64,000 nucleotides of DNA, from positions 434,001 through 498,000 of the forward strand of contig NZ_BNGS01000004.1 in assembly GCF_014905555.1 (NCBI RefSeq). The letters run 5' to 3'. The translations under genes and the position numbers were made by a program. Position 1 is the stretch's first letter, and each line of letters starts with the position of its first letter. Below are positions 53,317 to 62,320 of the stretch, piece by piece. A model generated the notes under the pieces. That model saw nothing but the letters and a program-made list of their open reading frames with translations. It made no database searches and was not told the origin of the DNA. The stretch comes from Streptomyces sp. Y2F8-2. Its GTDB lineage: Bacteria > Actinomycetota > Actinomycetes > Streptomycetales > Streptomycetaceae.

Positions 53317-53644
53317 CGCCGCTGTTCCGATTCCTGTGGGTCGTGTGGCTTCTGGACACTGTTCAAGTGCCCCGTTGTCGCTTCCGCAAGCCTCCTGACT
53401 GCTCTCTCGTGCCATGGAGTGCTCGAATGAGCACCCCGGGCTCCCGGTGGAGGGGGCGCGCGGGGGAGACGTCCGGAAGTGGAGGAGTGGGGACAGGCGG
53501 TATCCATCGCTGGCGCCCCGGGACGCGCTCTGAGGAGGCGCGTCAAAGGGGTCTTCAGGGGCATTTTATGCCGTTCTGTACGGTCATCTATCGATTCCGC
53601 CGCTTCGAGGGTATGGCGTCCGTTGAGAGGGGCACTCGTGCCGG
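53317..53644. other. gene-free stretch
   Basis: Between divergent genes. Nothing recognised; it contains a moderately AT-rich patch near 53560-53590 that could be a promoter. Confidence 0.35.
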
Positions 53645-53950
53645 ATGGCAAGGGCACGGCGTCACCGGGTGGCGGCTTCCGACCGCTGGTGGGACGAGGA
53701 CGACGGCCGCTGGCTGCCCGGAGGCGAGGTGCACGCTTGGGAGCCCGGAGCCAACCAGACGGTATGCGGCCGTTCCCTCCACCGGTCGCGACTCGCCTCC
53801 TTCCACGGCGTCGACTGGCGCGACATCCTCCCGGAGACAGGAGGCGCCGCGGACGCCGTCCGCCGGGTCTGTCCCCGCTGTGCCTCCGTAGCGGGACGGC
53901 GTGACGTCGACGCCGGTCGGGGCTGGCGGCGCACGAACCCCCGGCCGTGA
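53645..53950 (+). CDS. small Cys-containing protein of unknown function
   Basis: 101 residues: DRWWDEDDGRWLPGGEVHAWEPGANQTVCGRSLHRSRLASFHGVDW..., then RRVCPRCAS. A single Cys near 42 and a CPRC pair could form a zinc ribbon with the His residues. Streptomyces genomes have many such small proteins of unknown function. There is no strong ribosome-binding site before ATG 53645. Upstream of the PAS-GAF-PP2C gene, same direction. Confidence 0.5.
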   Translation: MARARRHRVAASDRWWDEDDGRWLPGGEVHAWEPGANQTVCGRSLHRSRLASFHGVDWRDILPETGGAADAVRRVCPRCASVAGRRDVDAGRGWRRTNPRP

Positions 53951-54146
53951 GACCAGCGGGTCTCGTCCGCGCCGCGACAATGACCGGCCGCTATGCGGCA
54001 GGGGGTCGTGGCACTCGAAGGCTGTGGTGATGCGGCTGGTTCACCTGAAGAGGGGGTATTGGGGAGAGGAAGGCAGGACGAGGCAGCACACCGCTGCGGA
54101 CGGCCGCGGACGAGTGGCGCGCCCGTCGAGGACCAAGGAGGCACAC

Positions 54147-55862
54147 GTGGCGGGGCCTGAGGTGACCGAGAGCGTCGATGACCGGAGCCTGCGGGGTGCC
54201 GACTCGGCGACGGGCCGGGCGCTGGCCGCCATCGGCACCGGGGCGTACCTGGTGGACGACAAGGGCTGCATCATCGCGGTCAACGCTCGAGCCGAGCAGT
54301 TGCTGGGCCGGCCCGCCGAGGACCTTCTGGGCCGTGACGCGCACGATCTGCTGCACAGGGACGCCCATGGCCAGCCGCTGGCGACCAGCCGGTGCCCTAT
54401 GCGGCAGTCCTTCCACGCCGGGCGCACCGCCCAGGCCGAAGGGGACTGGTTCGCGCGAGGAGACGGCTCCCTGCTGCCGGTCTCGTGGTTGATCACGCAG
54501 TACGACCTCGGCGACGACGAGGCCGGCACGCTCGTTCTCTTTCACCCCGCCCACGGCCTGGCAGAAACCGGTTCGCGGCCGGAGCAGGCCGCCGCGCCGC
54601 TGTCGGAGCTCGAACGGCTGGCCCTGCTGGCGGAGACCACCACGCAGCTGACGTCCACCCTCGATGTCGACGAGGCGCTGCGCCGGCTCATGGCGCTGGT
54701 CGTGCCACGGCTGGCGGACTGGGTGGTCATCGATCTGATCACGGAGCGCGACGAGGTGTGGCGCACCGCCGTGGTCCACGCTGAAGGCGACACTCTGGTG
54801 CACCGCGAGGACCTTCAAGGACCGATGCCGCCGGTGCCGGCGGAATCCCCTATGCCGCTGTCCCGAGCCCTGCGCGGGGCCGCCTCCACCGTGGCCGGCC
54901 CGCAGACCTACCAACGGCCACCCGACTCCGGTATAGCGCTCGAACAGCGCCGCCTGTTCGAGGCCACCGGCATCCGCTCCGCGGCCATCGCCCCGATCCG
55001 CAGTACCCGAGAGGTCCTGGGCGCCCTGACACTGGGGCGCGCCGACCGGGCAGGGGACTTCACCACGGCGGACCTCCCGCTGATCGAGGACATCGCGCGC
55101 CGCGCCGCGGTCGCCCTGGACAACGCCCGCCTCTACCAGCGTCAGCGCAAGGTCGCCGAGACCATGCAGAACCACCTGCTGCCCCAGCTGCCGCGCGTGC
55201 CCGGGTTGCAGATGGTCGCCCGCTACATGCCCGCACCCGACGCCTCACAGGTCGGCGGTGACTGGTACGACGCCTTCTGCCTGTCCGACCGCTCCACCGC
55301 CCTGGCCGTCGGGGACGTCGTCGGCCACGACCTGGAGGCGGCGGCCGGCATGGCCCAGGTGCGCAACATGCTCCGCGCCTACGCCTGGTCCCAGAAGGAA
55401 CCTCCCAGCCGGATCGTCGACCGGCTCGACGAGGCGGTCATGCACATCGCCGATGTGACCATGGCCACCATGATCTTCGCCCGGGTCGAACAGGCGGAAG
55501 ACGGCCACTGGGAAGTCTCCTGGACCAACGCCGGCCACCCGCCGCCCCTGCTGATCAGCCAAGACGGACTGGCCCACTACCTCACCGACGGCCACGGCAT
55601 TCTCCTCGGCACCGGAGCCGGCAGACCCCGCCCCGACGCCACCGCGCCGCTGCCGCCCGGATCCACCCTTCTGCTGTACACCGACGGCCTCATCGAAGCA
55701 CCCGGCCACTCCCTCGACGAGGGCCTGAACCGACTGCGCCAGCACGCAGCCGCCCTCGCCCACCGCCCCCTCGCCTCCTTCACCGACCAGCTCCTGCACC
55801 GGGTCCGCCCCGCCGAGAACGACGACGACGTCGCCGTCCTCGCCCTGCGAACTCCCACCTGA
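54147..55862 (+). CDS. PAS-GAF-PP2C (SpoIIE/RsbU-type) phosphatase
   Basis: 571 residues. PAS domain (~25-130: GRALAAIGTGAYLVDDKGCIIAVNARAEQLLG...), GAF domain (~155-320: ALLAETTTQLTSTLDVDEALRRLM...), and PP2C/SpoIIE domain (~345-571: LLPQLPRVPGLQMVARYMPAPDASQVGGDWYDAF, VGDVVGHDLEAAAGMAQVRNMLRA, TNAGHPPPLL, LLLYTDGLIEAPG, NDDDVAVLAL), with the metal aspartates present. Streptomyces use such phosphatases to activate anti-anti-sigma factors in response to light, redox or ligands. GTG 54147 has AAGGAGG six bases upstream. No sigma-system gene is adjacent. Confidence 0.92.
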   Translation: MAGPEVTESVDDRSLRGADSATGRALAAIGTGAYLVDDKGCIIAVNARAEQLLGRPAEDLLGRDAHDLLHRDAHGQPLATSRCPMRQSFHAGRTAQAEGDWFARGDGSLLPVSWLITQYDLGDDEAGTLVLFHPAHGLAETGSRPEQAAAPLSELERLALLAETTTQLTSTLDVDEALRRLMALVVPRLADWVVIDLITERDEVWRTAVVHAEGDTLVHREDLQGPMPPVPAESPMPLSRALRGAASTVAGPQTYQRPPDSGIALEQRRLFEATGIRSAAIAPIRSTREVLGALTLGRADRAGDFTTADLPLIEDIARRAAVALDNARLYQRQRKVAETMQNHLLPQLPRVPGLQMVARYMPAPDASQVGGDWYDAFCLSDRSTALAVGDVVGHDLEAAAGMAQVRNMLRAYAWSQKEPPSRIVDRLDEAVMHIADVTMATMIFARVEQAEDGHWEVSWTNAGHPPPLLISQDGLAHYLTDGHGILLGTGAGRPRPDATAPLPPGSTLLLYTDGLIEAPGHSLDEGLNRLRQHAAALAHRPLASFTDQLLHRVRPAENDDDVAVLALRTPT

Positions 55863-55906
55863 ACGCACGCACTGGGACGCAGCCGGCAGGCGACGGTCGG
55901 TGGGGT

Positions 55907-56812
55907 TCAGCCCAGGTAGAAGTCCTTGCGTTCGGCCACGAACGCCTCGATGGTCTGCGCGGGTACGCCCGTCACGCGTTCGACGTCGTCGGACGCGCGG
56001 TCGTAGCGGTTCTCGCGGTGCAGCCGGGCCATGGTGGCGATGTGCTCTTGGGTGTGCGCCGGCAGGCCCACCTTGGCGAGCACTTCCGTACGCCACTGCT
56101 CCAGCGGCACGTCCACATACGACACCGGACGCCCCAGCGCGCGTGAGTACTCGTCGGCCATCTCGTTCATGTCGACCGTGCGTGGCCCCGTCAGCTCGTA
56201 GACCTGCCCTATGTGCGGGGCCGGCTCATGGAGCACCGTGGAGACCACTCGGGCGACGTCCCGCACGGCGACCGGTGATGTGCGCCCGGTCCCGAACGGC
56301 AGCTCGATCGTTCCGTTCTTCCGGATCGACTGCGCAGGCAGCGCGGTGAACAGCGGATTGTCCAGGAACGACGTCGGCCGGATGTGCACCACCGGCAGGC
56401 CCGACCAGTTCAGGACCTGTTCCGCCAGCCAGTGCAGCCGCTGCTGGCGTGACTCGGCGGTGCTGGTGGCGGTCATCTGGGACACCGTCATTTGCGACAT
56501 GTCCACCAAGGCGTCCAGTTCTCCGTGCTCGCGTGCCACGCTGGCCACCACGGTCGTTGCCAGCAGGTGGTCCGGCGAAACGGGCATGGCGAAGTACATG
56601 CGCCGGACGCCGGCCAGCGCGGGCGCGACGGTCTCAGGCCGGGTCAGATCGCCGATGACCACTTCCGCGCCGAGCGCACGCAGCTCGACAGCACGATCGT
56701 CCTCGCGGCGAAGCATGACGCGCACCGGCACGTCCAGCGTGCGCAGCTCTTCGAGGACCGTTCGGCCGACACCACCGGCGTTGGCGATGAGCACAAGGTC
56801 GCTGGCAAGCAT
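55907..56812 (-). CDS. NmrA-like NAD(P)-binding protein
   Basis: 301 residues. MLASDLVLIANAGGVGRTVLEEL carries a modified glycine motif (G-G-x-G), then VRVMLRREDDRAVELRALGAEVVIGDLTRPETVAPALAGVRRMYFAMPVSP, VDMSQMTVSQ, VVHIRPTSFLDN, and a C-terminal region with YELTGPRTVDMNEMADEYSRALGRPVSYVDVPLEQW. It is typical of NmrA/atypical SDR proteins that sense or reduce with NADP(H). GGAG lies about eight bases before ATG 56812. It is in the same direction as the exporter gene but separated by 86 bases. Confidence 0.88.
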   Translation of the reverse strand: MLASDLVLIANAGGVGRTVLEELRTLDVPVRVMLRREDDRAVELRALGAEVVIGDLTRPETVAPALAGVRRMYFAMPVSPDHLLATTVVASVAREHGELDALVDMSQMTVSQMTATSTAESRQQRLHWLAEQVLNWSGLPVVHIRPTSFLDNPLFTALPAQSIRKNGTIELPFGTGRTSPVAVRDVARVVSTVLHEPAPHIGQVYELTGPRTVDMNEMADEYSRALGRPVSYVDVPLEQWRTEVLAKVGLPAHTQEHIATMARLHRENRYDRASDDVERVTGVPAQTIEAFVAERKDFYLG

Positions 56813-56898
56813 GGTCGATCTCCTCATGAGTAGCGGAGTAGCGGATGGTGAAGTAGCTGAGTAGTGAGTGCCTGAGCGGCTGGGGGAGCTCGGCTGAG

Positions 56899-57945
56899 TC
56901 AGGCGGCGGCCGCCGTGCGCCGCCGCGTCAGGCGGGCACGCGCGCCGAGCAGCAGCGCGGCGACGACGGCCCATAGAGCGAGTGTGACGACGGGTGCCGC
57001 CGCGTGCGAGCCGTCGAAATAGCTCAGGTCGGTGATCGCGCGGACGGCTGCGCCGGGCGGCAGCAGTGCGGAGACGGCTCGGGCCGCGGTGGGCAGCAGG
57101 TCGGCGCCGATGGTGGCGCCGCTGGTGGCGTTGCCGACGGTGAGGAGCAGGAGGGTGGCGACCGGAAGCCCGATGGGGCCGAGGTAGGTACCGAGCAACT
57201 TCGTGGTGAAGGCGGCCGCAGCCGCCAGCAGGGTCAGGGTGAGGACCAGCGGAACGACCGGGGCCGGAACCGCTCCCAGAACGGGGCCGGCGAGGATCGC
57301 GGCGACCGTGCCGATGGCCAGGGAGGCACCGCCCAGCAGCCAGAACCGCTGCCGCAGGTGCAGGAGACCGGCCAGGCCGACGGCGTTCGAGCCGAGCACG
57401 AAACCGGCCAGGGTCACGCCGAAGGCCATGTAGAAGCCGGCCAGTCCCCGGGCGTCGAAGCGGGTCAGAGGGACGGCATCCTCGGTGGTGATGTGCAGGC
57501 CCGCACCGTGGGCGTAGGCGGCGACGAGGGTCTTCACCGCCGAGGTGGTGGATGTGCCGTTGGCTCCTGCGATCTCCAGCCGGAGCCTGCCCGGGCCGTC
57601 GTTGCTGAGCGCGGCGACGACGTCGCGGTTCTCCAGTGCCCGGCGGGCGGCGCCGGCGTCGGCGGCGGGGTGGACGTCGACGCTGCCGCCGAGGGCCTGG
57701 TGTATCTCACCCGGGAGGTCCGGGGCGGTGACGGCGATGGGAACGTGATGCGGCTGAGGGGCGCGCTGCAGGCCGATGTAGCAGGTCACGAAGGCGGCCA
57801 CGACGATCAGGGCGATGACGGCCGGTTGCAGCCAGGCCCTCACCGGCGGCCGGCGGCGGGCGGCTCTGTGGGACTTGGGGGAGCGTTCCGCAGCTGTGGC
57901 GCTTGTCTGCTCACGCGCGGGTGCGGATCCGATGGGGGTGTCCAT
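56899..57945 (-). CDS. ABC-2/YhgE-like membrane exporter component
   Basis: 348 residues. N-terminal basic region, one transmembrane helix (VIALIVVAAFVTCYIGL), an extracellular domain of ~130 residues (DVHPAADAGAARRALENRDVVAALSNDGPGRLRLEIAGANG is the YhgE/Pip-like pattern), then five hydrophobic helices and a basic tail. This is the ABC-2 or YhgE-type membrane protein seen in drug resistance or lipid export. ATG 57945. It is divergent from the MarR gene; the two operator sites lie between them. Confidence 0.8.
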   Translation of the reverse strand: MDTPIGSAPAREQTSATAAERSPKSHRAARRRPPVRAWLQPAVIALIVVAAFVTCYIGLQRAPQPHHVPIAVTAPDLPGEIHQALGGSVDVHPAADAGAARRALENRDVVAALSNDGPGRLRLEIAGANGTSTTSAVKTLVAAYAHGAGLHITTEDAVPLTRFDARGLAGFYMAFGVTLAGFVLGSNAVGLAGLLHLRQRFWLLGGASLAIGTVAAILAGPVLGAVPAPVVPLVLTLTLLAAAAAFTTKLLGTYLGPIGLPVATLLLLTVGNATSGATIGADLLPTAARAVSALLPPGAAVRAITDLSYFDGSHAAAPVVTLALWAVVAALLLGARARLTRRRTAAAA

Positions 57946-58016
57946 GACGAGGCTTTCTGAAGGCGGGACGTGATGCGCGCGGGAGATCAGGCGGGGGACG
58001 CACGTCACGCGAGCAC

Positions 58017-58036
58017 ATACGAGCATATGCTCGTAT
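58017..58036. promoter_or_regulatory. perfect palindromic MarR operator 1
   Basis: ATACGAGCATATGCTCGTAT is a perfect 20-bp palindrome, 71 bases before the exporter start on its 5' side. It is the size and shape of a MarR operator. Confidence 0.65.
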
Positions 58037-58103
58037 TAAGGGGTCGGCAAATCGGAACCGTCGATGGCCTTGTCGAGCGCTGGCGTCAGGCGTTCTGGTG
58101 CTT

Positions 58104-58121
58104 TACGAGTAGGTGCTCCTA
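58104..58121. promoter_or_regulatory. MarR operator 2
   Basis: TACGAGTAGGTGCTCCTA matches 14 of 18 positions of the core of operator 1 (TACGAGCATATGCTCGTA). It lies 30 bases before the MarR ATG, so both divergent genes have a site. Confidence 0.55.
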
Positions 58122-58151
58122 TCATGGGTTCCGCAACCTACGGAGGAGATC

Positions 58152-58604
58152 ATGACCACCACGCCGACGAACCTCGCCGAGCAGTGCAACAACCTGGCAC
58201 TGCGTAAAGCGGCCCGGTACCTCGGCGCGACCTATGACACGGCCCTGGCCTCGGTCGGGCTTCGTGCGACGCAGTTCAGCATCCTGCAGAAGCTCAGCGC
58301 GCGCGGAGAAATGACGATCACCGGCCTCGCCGACGCGATCGCCATGGACCGCACGACGATGGCTTCGAACCTCAAGCCGCTGGCGCGGGAAGGTCTGGTG
58401 ACCGTCGAGCCGTCGCCGACCGACCGCCGCGCACGGATCGCCGCGATCACGCCGGACGGAATCGCCCGGGTGAACGAAGCCCTGCCGTTGTGGAAGGACG
58501 TGCAGGCCCGGTTCGAGGAGGCGTTCGGCGCCGACGATGCCGCCCGCCTGCGAGCCTCCCTCGCAGCCGTCCTCGACACCGGTTTCACGCCCTGGGCCGA
58601 GTAG
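58152..58604 (+). CDS. MarR family transcriptional regulator
   Basis: 150 residues. NLALRKAARYLGATYDTALASVGLRATQFSILQKLSARGEMTITGLADAIAMDRTTMASNLKPLAREGLVTVEPSPTDRRARIAAITPDG is the MarR winged helix, with the wing DRRARIAAIT. GGAGGA before ATG 58152. The divergent neighbour is the membrane exporter with two matching operators in the 200-base gap. Presumed to repress both until an antibiotic or phenolic ligand binds. Confidence 0.93.
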   Translation: MTTTPTNLAEQCNNLALRKAARYLGATYDTALASVGLRATQFSILQKLSARGEMTITGLADAIAMDRTTMASNLKPLAREGLVTVEPSPTDRRARIAAITPDGIARVNEALPLWKDVQARFEEAFGADDAARLRASLAAVLDTGFTPWAE

Positions 58605-58620
58605 GCGCATCCCCGCGCCC

Positions 58621-58639
58621 CGCCCTGGGGCCAAGGGCG
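58621..58639. terminator. short hairpin after MarR
   Basis: CGCCCT and AGGGCG form a 6-bp stem around a 7-base loop, 16 bases past the MarR stop. Confidence 0.35.
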
Positions 58640-58822
58640 TCGTAACGGGAGGGTTGTCGGCGGAGTCCCGCACCTGAGGGGCGTACGTGATCGGCTGGAT
58701 GTGCGGAAGCCCTGATCGTGACGGCCCTTGTCCGTCGTCACGCCCCCGGAGGGCGTGCGCCGAATCCAGCCTTGCCGCGCAGCAGATGCGAGCTGCACCG
58801 CACGGCGACACGCCTGGTTCGC

Positions 58823-59380
58823 TCAGCTCCCGGCGGGGCGCGGCTGCCCGCGGTCGGTGAGCAGGTCCTCCAGCAGCGCGCGGTAGTGGACCATGGCGGT
58901 GCGCAACTGCTCGGTGTCGGCCTTGTGGCGGGTACTGAGCTCGTCGATCGCGTGGGCGGCTCGGTAGTGCTCCAGCGTGCGGCCGTGCTCGACCGAGAGG
59001 TCCCTCAGCTGTTCCTCGAACTTCTCCGTCGGGTAGCCGCGCTCTTGCATGAGCGAGGTCACCAGGCGGTCCGCGTCATGCACGGCGTCCTCGGGACGGT
59101 CCACGAACTCTTCCTGCACGGTGGTCCACTCGCGGGTGTAGCGGTCGCGGATGCTGGTGGGCAGCGGCCTGACATCCAGGGCGTCGTGCCGCTGCTCTCG
59201 CTCGACCAGTTCACGCTCGGCGGCCCGCCGGCTGCCGGTGTCCTCAACCGTCCGCTGGTACTCCGGGCCGAAACGCTCGCGGAGGCGGCGACGGCGCATG
59301 AGGAGAGAAGAACCGATTGCGATCAGGGCGATGACCACCACGACAGGGATGATGATCGCCAGAAGTGTCCCAGTTGTCAT
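58823..59380 (-). CDS. membrane-anchored coiled-coil protein
   Basis: 185 residues. ATG 59380 gives MTTGTLLAIIIPVVVVIALIAIGSSLLMRRRRLRERFG: one N-terminal transmembrane helix, then an acidic/basic helical domain (VQEEFVDRPEDAVHDADRLVTSLMQERGYPTEKFEEQLRDLSVEHGRTLEHYRAAH). The cytoplasmic domain is conserved among Streptomyces, but its function is unknown. A longer frame to 59428 is open. Alone; converges on MarR. Confidence 0.75.
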   Translation of the reverse strand: MTTGTLLAIIIPVVVVIALIAIGSSLLMRRRRLRERFGPEYQRTVEDTGSRRAAERELVEREQRHDALDVRPLPTSIRDRYTREWTTVQEEFVDRPEDAVHDADRLVTSLMQERGYPTEKFEEQLRDLSVEHGRTLEHYRAAHAIDELSTRHKADTEQLRTAMVHYRALLEDLLTDRGQPRPAGS

Positions 59381-59623
59381 CGGGCCCACGTCCTTGCCAA
59401 GCGCCCGGATGGTTTTCTTTGATGCCATTCTCGGGCGGTCTTACATGAAACAGAAGGCGTCGGCCACGATGACGTGAGCCGCGTCAGGGGGCGGGTGGCG
59501 GGGGCGACCTCCCAGCGCCGTACGCGCTCGCCGTACGCGCTGAGCAGGGCGATCCCGCCACGCTTGCGTGACTGAGGAACGTGCCGCGCACCGGTGCCTG
59601 TGCGCGACCGGTCCTGATGATCG

Positions 59624-60289
59624 TCAGGAGGCCATGCGGTGGCGGACGGCGTCCAGGGTTCGGTCGAGGGGACCGAGGACTGGCGCGACCAGCTTGTTCG
59701 CGGCCTCGTTGTTGACCCAGCGGTGCGGCCGGGTCGGCGCGTACGCCTGGGTGAGCTTGACCTCGGCACCGAGCATGCGCAGCCGGGCCGGGCTCACCGC
59801 CTTTCGCAGCGCGGCGAACTCCTCCCGTTCCTCACGGGCCGCGTGCCGGGCGACGGCACGCCGCACCTGGTTGAGCCGCCGCAGATACCCGGCCCCGTCC
59901 GGACCGGTACGCCACAGCGCGACCAGCAGCTGCTTTGCTTCCTTCTCCTCGGTGAGGCGCCGCTGGGCCAGCTCGCTGCCGTGCCGCAGGGCTCGGCGCG
60001 CGACCGGGTGGACGTGCGCCTCTTCGGCGGCTTCGTGCACGGCAAGCAGGCGCATCAGCCGGTCGAAGTTCCGACGGCGCCACGGCCCGGGCAGCGCGGC
60101 CTGCAGGAAGCCGAGCCTGATCTGCCGATGCTGACGTGTGAGCACGTCGACGACGTTCTCGCCGCCCAGGGTGCGTACCACCTGCAGGGACCGGGCGGGA
60201 ACGGTCTTCGCGGCCCTCACCGTGGCCTTTGCGGTGAGCAGCGGCTTCGTCGCCGTGCTCATCCCGGCCGTCTTTCTGAGCATGCCCAT
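59624..60289 (-). CDS. hemerythrin HHE-domain protein (second)
   Basis: 221 residues. VLTRQHRQIRLGFLQAALPGPWRRRNFDRLMRLLAVHEAAEEAHVHPVARRALRHGSELAQRRLTEEKEAKQLLVALW has the HHE ligands, followed by ARHAAREEREEFAALRK. The N-terminal ~45 residues are Ala/Val-rich and amphipathic, longer than in the first hemerythrin. GGAGGG lies just before ATG 60289. It may share its role with 51132-51722, e.g. O2/NO binding or iron sensing. No operon partner. Confidence 0.88.
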   Translation of the reverse strand: MGMLRKTAGMSTATKPLLTAKATVRAAKTVPARSLQVVRTLGGENVVDVLTRQHRQIRLGFLQAALPGPWRRRNFDRLMRLLAVHEAAEEAHVHPVARRALRHGSELAQRRLTEEKEAKQLLVALWRTGPDGAGYLRRLNQVRRAVARHAAREEREEFAALRKAVSPARLRMLGAEVKLTQAYAPTRPHRWVNNEAANKLVAPVLGPLDRTLDAVRHRMAS

Positions 60290-60465
60290 GTTCCCTCCTC
60301 ACTCCTGAAGCCAGAAGTGGCGGGTACCCCCGCGCCGTCACCCTCACGCGCTCTGCGTTGGGTACTCGTGTTCGTGGGGCTGAGGTCACCGGTCCGCCCG
60401 CGACAACCATGTCTCAGGGCCGGCCCAGCAGCCGGATTGCCGTAACACGTCGATCGGAACCTTGT

Positions 60466-61527
60466 ATGAGCCGCATCGTCGCCGTGCAGAAGGTCCTGGC
60501 ACCCCACCGGCACCGTCAGCGGGACATCACCGATCAGGTGTGCTCGAGCCTGCCGGGGGCGGACCGGTCCTTGCTCGACCGAGTGCACGCCGCGGCGGGA
60601 GTCCGGTTCCGTCATACCGTGCTGCCGCTGGATGCCTACGCCGATCTGGACGGGTTCGGTGCGGCCAACGACGCCTTCATCGATGCCGCGGAGCGGATGG
60701 GGGCCGAAGCGGTCAGGGGTGCCCTCGCCTCGGCGGGGCTGGCGTCGGGCGCGGTGGATCTGATCGCCGTCGTCTCCACCACCGGCCTGGCCGCTCCCTC
60801 GGTGGACGCCCGGCTGATGGGCCCTCTGGGTCTGCGACCGGACGTCAAACGGCTCCCGTTGTTCGGACTCGGGTGCGCAGCGGGGGCGGCCGGGCTCGCC
60901 CGTGTACACGACTACCTGCGGGGCTGGCCCACGCACACCGCCGTACTGCTGTCCGTCGAGCTGTGCTCGCTGACATTCCAGCGGTCCGATCCCTCGCCGG
61001 CCAATGTGGTGGGCAGCGCCCTGTTCAGCGACGGTGCCGCCGCTCTGGTGGCCCAGGGGAGCAGAGCTCCGGCCGGACCGAGGCCCCCGCTCGGCCCCGA
61101 GGTGGTGGCGAGCCGCAGCCGTTTCTATCCGGGCACCGAGCGTGCCATGGGCTGGGACGTCACCGACAGCGGATTCCGTATCGTGCTGGACCCCGGAATC
61201 CCGGGCATCGTCCGTGCGCACCTCGCCGACGACATCGACTCCTTCCTCTCCGGCCACGACCTGGCCCGGCACGACATCGGAACCTGGGTGTGCCATCCCG
61301 GCGGCCCCAAGGTGCTGGACGCCATCGCGGACACGCTGAACCTGCCGTCCGGGGCACTGGACCTCACCTGGGACTCCCTCGCGGAGGTCGGAAACCTGTC
61401 GTCCGCCTCCGTTCTGCATGTACTCCAGGACACCCAGCGACGCAGGCAGCCCCCGCCCGGCACCTGGGGCCTGCTGCTCGCCCTCGGCCCGGGCTTCTGC
61501 GCCGAACTGGTCCTGCTGCGCTGGTGA
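60466..61527 (+). CDS. type III polyketide synthase
   Basis: 353 residues. Cys137 in LFGLGCAAGAAGLAR, His277 in WVCHPGGPKVLD and Asn310 in EVGNLSSASVL make up the CHS-type triad; GPLGLRPDVKRLP and GMG-like C-terminal GPGFCAELVLLRW match bacterial enzymes. It condenses malonyl-CoA on a starter to an alkylpyrone or resorcinol. An isoprenylcysteine-methyltransferase-like gene follows 21 bases later, as in the srsA-srsB operon of S. griseus. ATG 60466 has only a weak ribosome-binding site. The hydroxylase gene (srsC) of that operon is absent. Confidence 0.92.
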   Translation: MSRIVAVQKVLAPHRHRQRDITDQVCSSLPGADRSLLDRVHAAAGVRFRHTVLPLDAYADLDGFGAANDAFIDAAERMGAEAVRGALASAGLASGAVDLIAVVSTTGLAAPSVDARLMGPLGLRPDVKRLPLFGLGCAAGAAGLARVHDYLRGWPTHTAVLLSVELCSLTFQRSDPSPANVVGSALFSDGAAALVAQGSRAPAGPRPPLGPEVVASRSRFYPGTERAMGWDVTDSGFRIVLDPGIPGIVRAHLADDIDSFLSGHDLARHDIGTWVCHPGGPKVLDAIADTLNLPSGALDLTWDSLAEVGNLSSASVLHVLQDTQRRRQPPPGTWGLLLALGPGFCAELVLLRW

Positions 61528-61548
61528 AGCGAAGGGAGGAACGACCGG

Positions 61549-62127
61549 GTGATCTGGTACGCGCTGCTGGTCGCTGCCATCGCCGCCGAGCGGCTGGCCG
61601 AGGTGATCGTCGCCCGCCGCAACCGCCGCTGGAGCACGGCCCGCGGGGGCGTTGAGACGGGCCGAGGACACTACCGGGCAATCGTCGTGCTGCACACAGG
61701 TCTGCTCGTGGGCTGCCTGATGGAAGCACGGGTCGCCGGACGGCCATTCCTTCCGGGCGTCGGCTGGCCGATGCTGGCCCTGGTCGCGGCCGCCCAGGGG
61801 CTGCGCTGGTGGTGCATCGGCGCGTTGGGACGGCAGTGGAACACCCGGGTGATCGTCGTGCCCGACCTGCCCAGGGTGACGAAGGGCCCCTACCGCTTCC
61901 TGCGCCATCCCAATTACCTCGCGGTGGTCGTCGAGGGAGCCGCGCTGCCGCTGGTGCACGGTGCCTGGCTGACCGCGACGGCGTTCACGGTGTGCAACGC
62001 CGGGCTCCTGGCCGTACGCGTCCGCTGCGAGGAAGCCGCCCTCTCGGCAGCCGCACGGCAGGCTCACCCCCCGGACGACCGCCACGTCACCCGGCAGCGC
62101 GCCGCGGGCCGGGCGTCGCGGCGGTGA
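61549..62127 (+). CDS. isoprenylcysteine carboxyl methyltransferase-like protein (SrsB-like)
   Basis: 192 residues with about four hydrophobic segments (WYALLVAAIAAERLAEVIVA, IVVLHTGLLVGCLMEA, LALVAAAQGLRWWCIG, LPLVHGAWLTATAFTVCNAG). RFLRHPNYLAVVVEG is the ICMT/PEMT-like SAM-binding motif. In the S. griseus resorcinol pathway the equivalent enzyme O-methylates the PKS product in the membrane. GTG 61549 has GGGAGGA eight bases upstream. It ends at the terminator. Confidence 0.87.
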   Translation: MIWYALLVAAIAAERLAEVIVARRNRRWSTARGGVETGRGHYRAIVVLHTGLLVGCLMEARVAGRPFLPGVGWPMLALVAAAQGLRWWCIGALGRQWNTRVIVVPDLPRVTKGPYRFLRHPNYLAVVVEGAALPLVHGAWLTATAFTVCNAGLLAVRVRCEEAALSAAARQAHPPDDRHVTRQRAAGRASRR

Positions 62128-62271
62128 CAGATCCGCGAACGCGGAGGCCTGGACGCGGCGTGCTCAGGGCAGGACGGGTCGGCCTTTCCGGCCGTTGCGG
62201 GCGCCCGGGCATGCGGTCAGGCGTACCCCGGCCGGCGCCTTCGCCGAGGAGCGGCCCAGAGCGCACCTGAT

Positions 62272-62315
62272 CGCGAAGAGGCCCGCACGACTTCGATCGT
62301 GCGGGCCTCTTCGCG
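62272..62315. terminator. perfect bidirectional terminator hairpin
   Basis: A 19-bp perfect stem (arms CGCGAAGAGGCCCGCACGA and its complement) with a 6-base CTTCGA loop, between convergent genes. The strongest hairpin in the window. Confidence 0.8.
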
Positions 62316-62320
62316 TGTCC

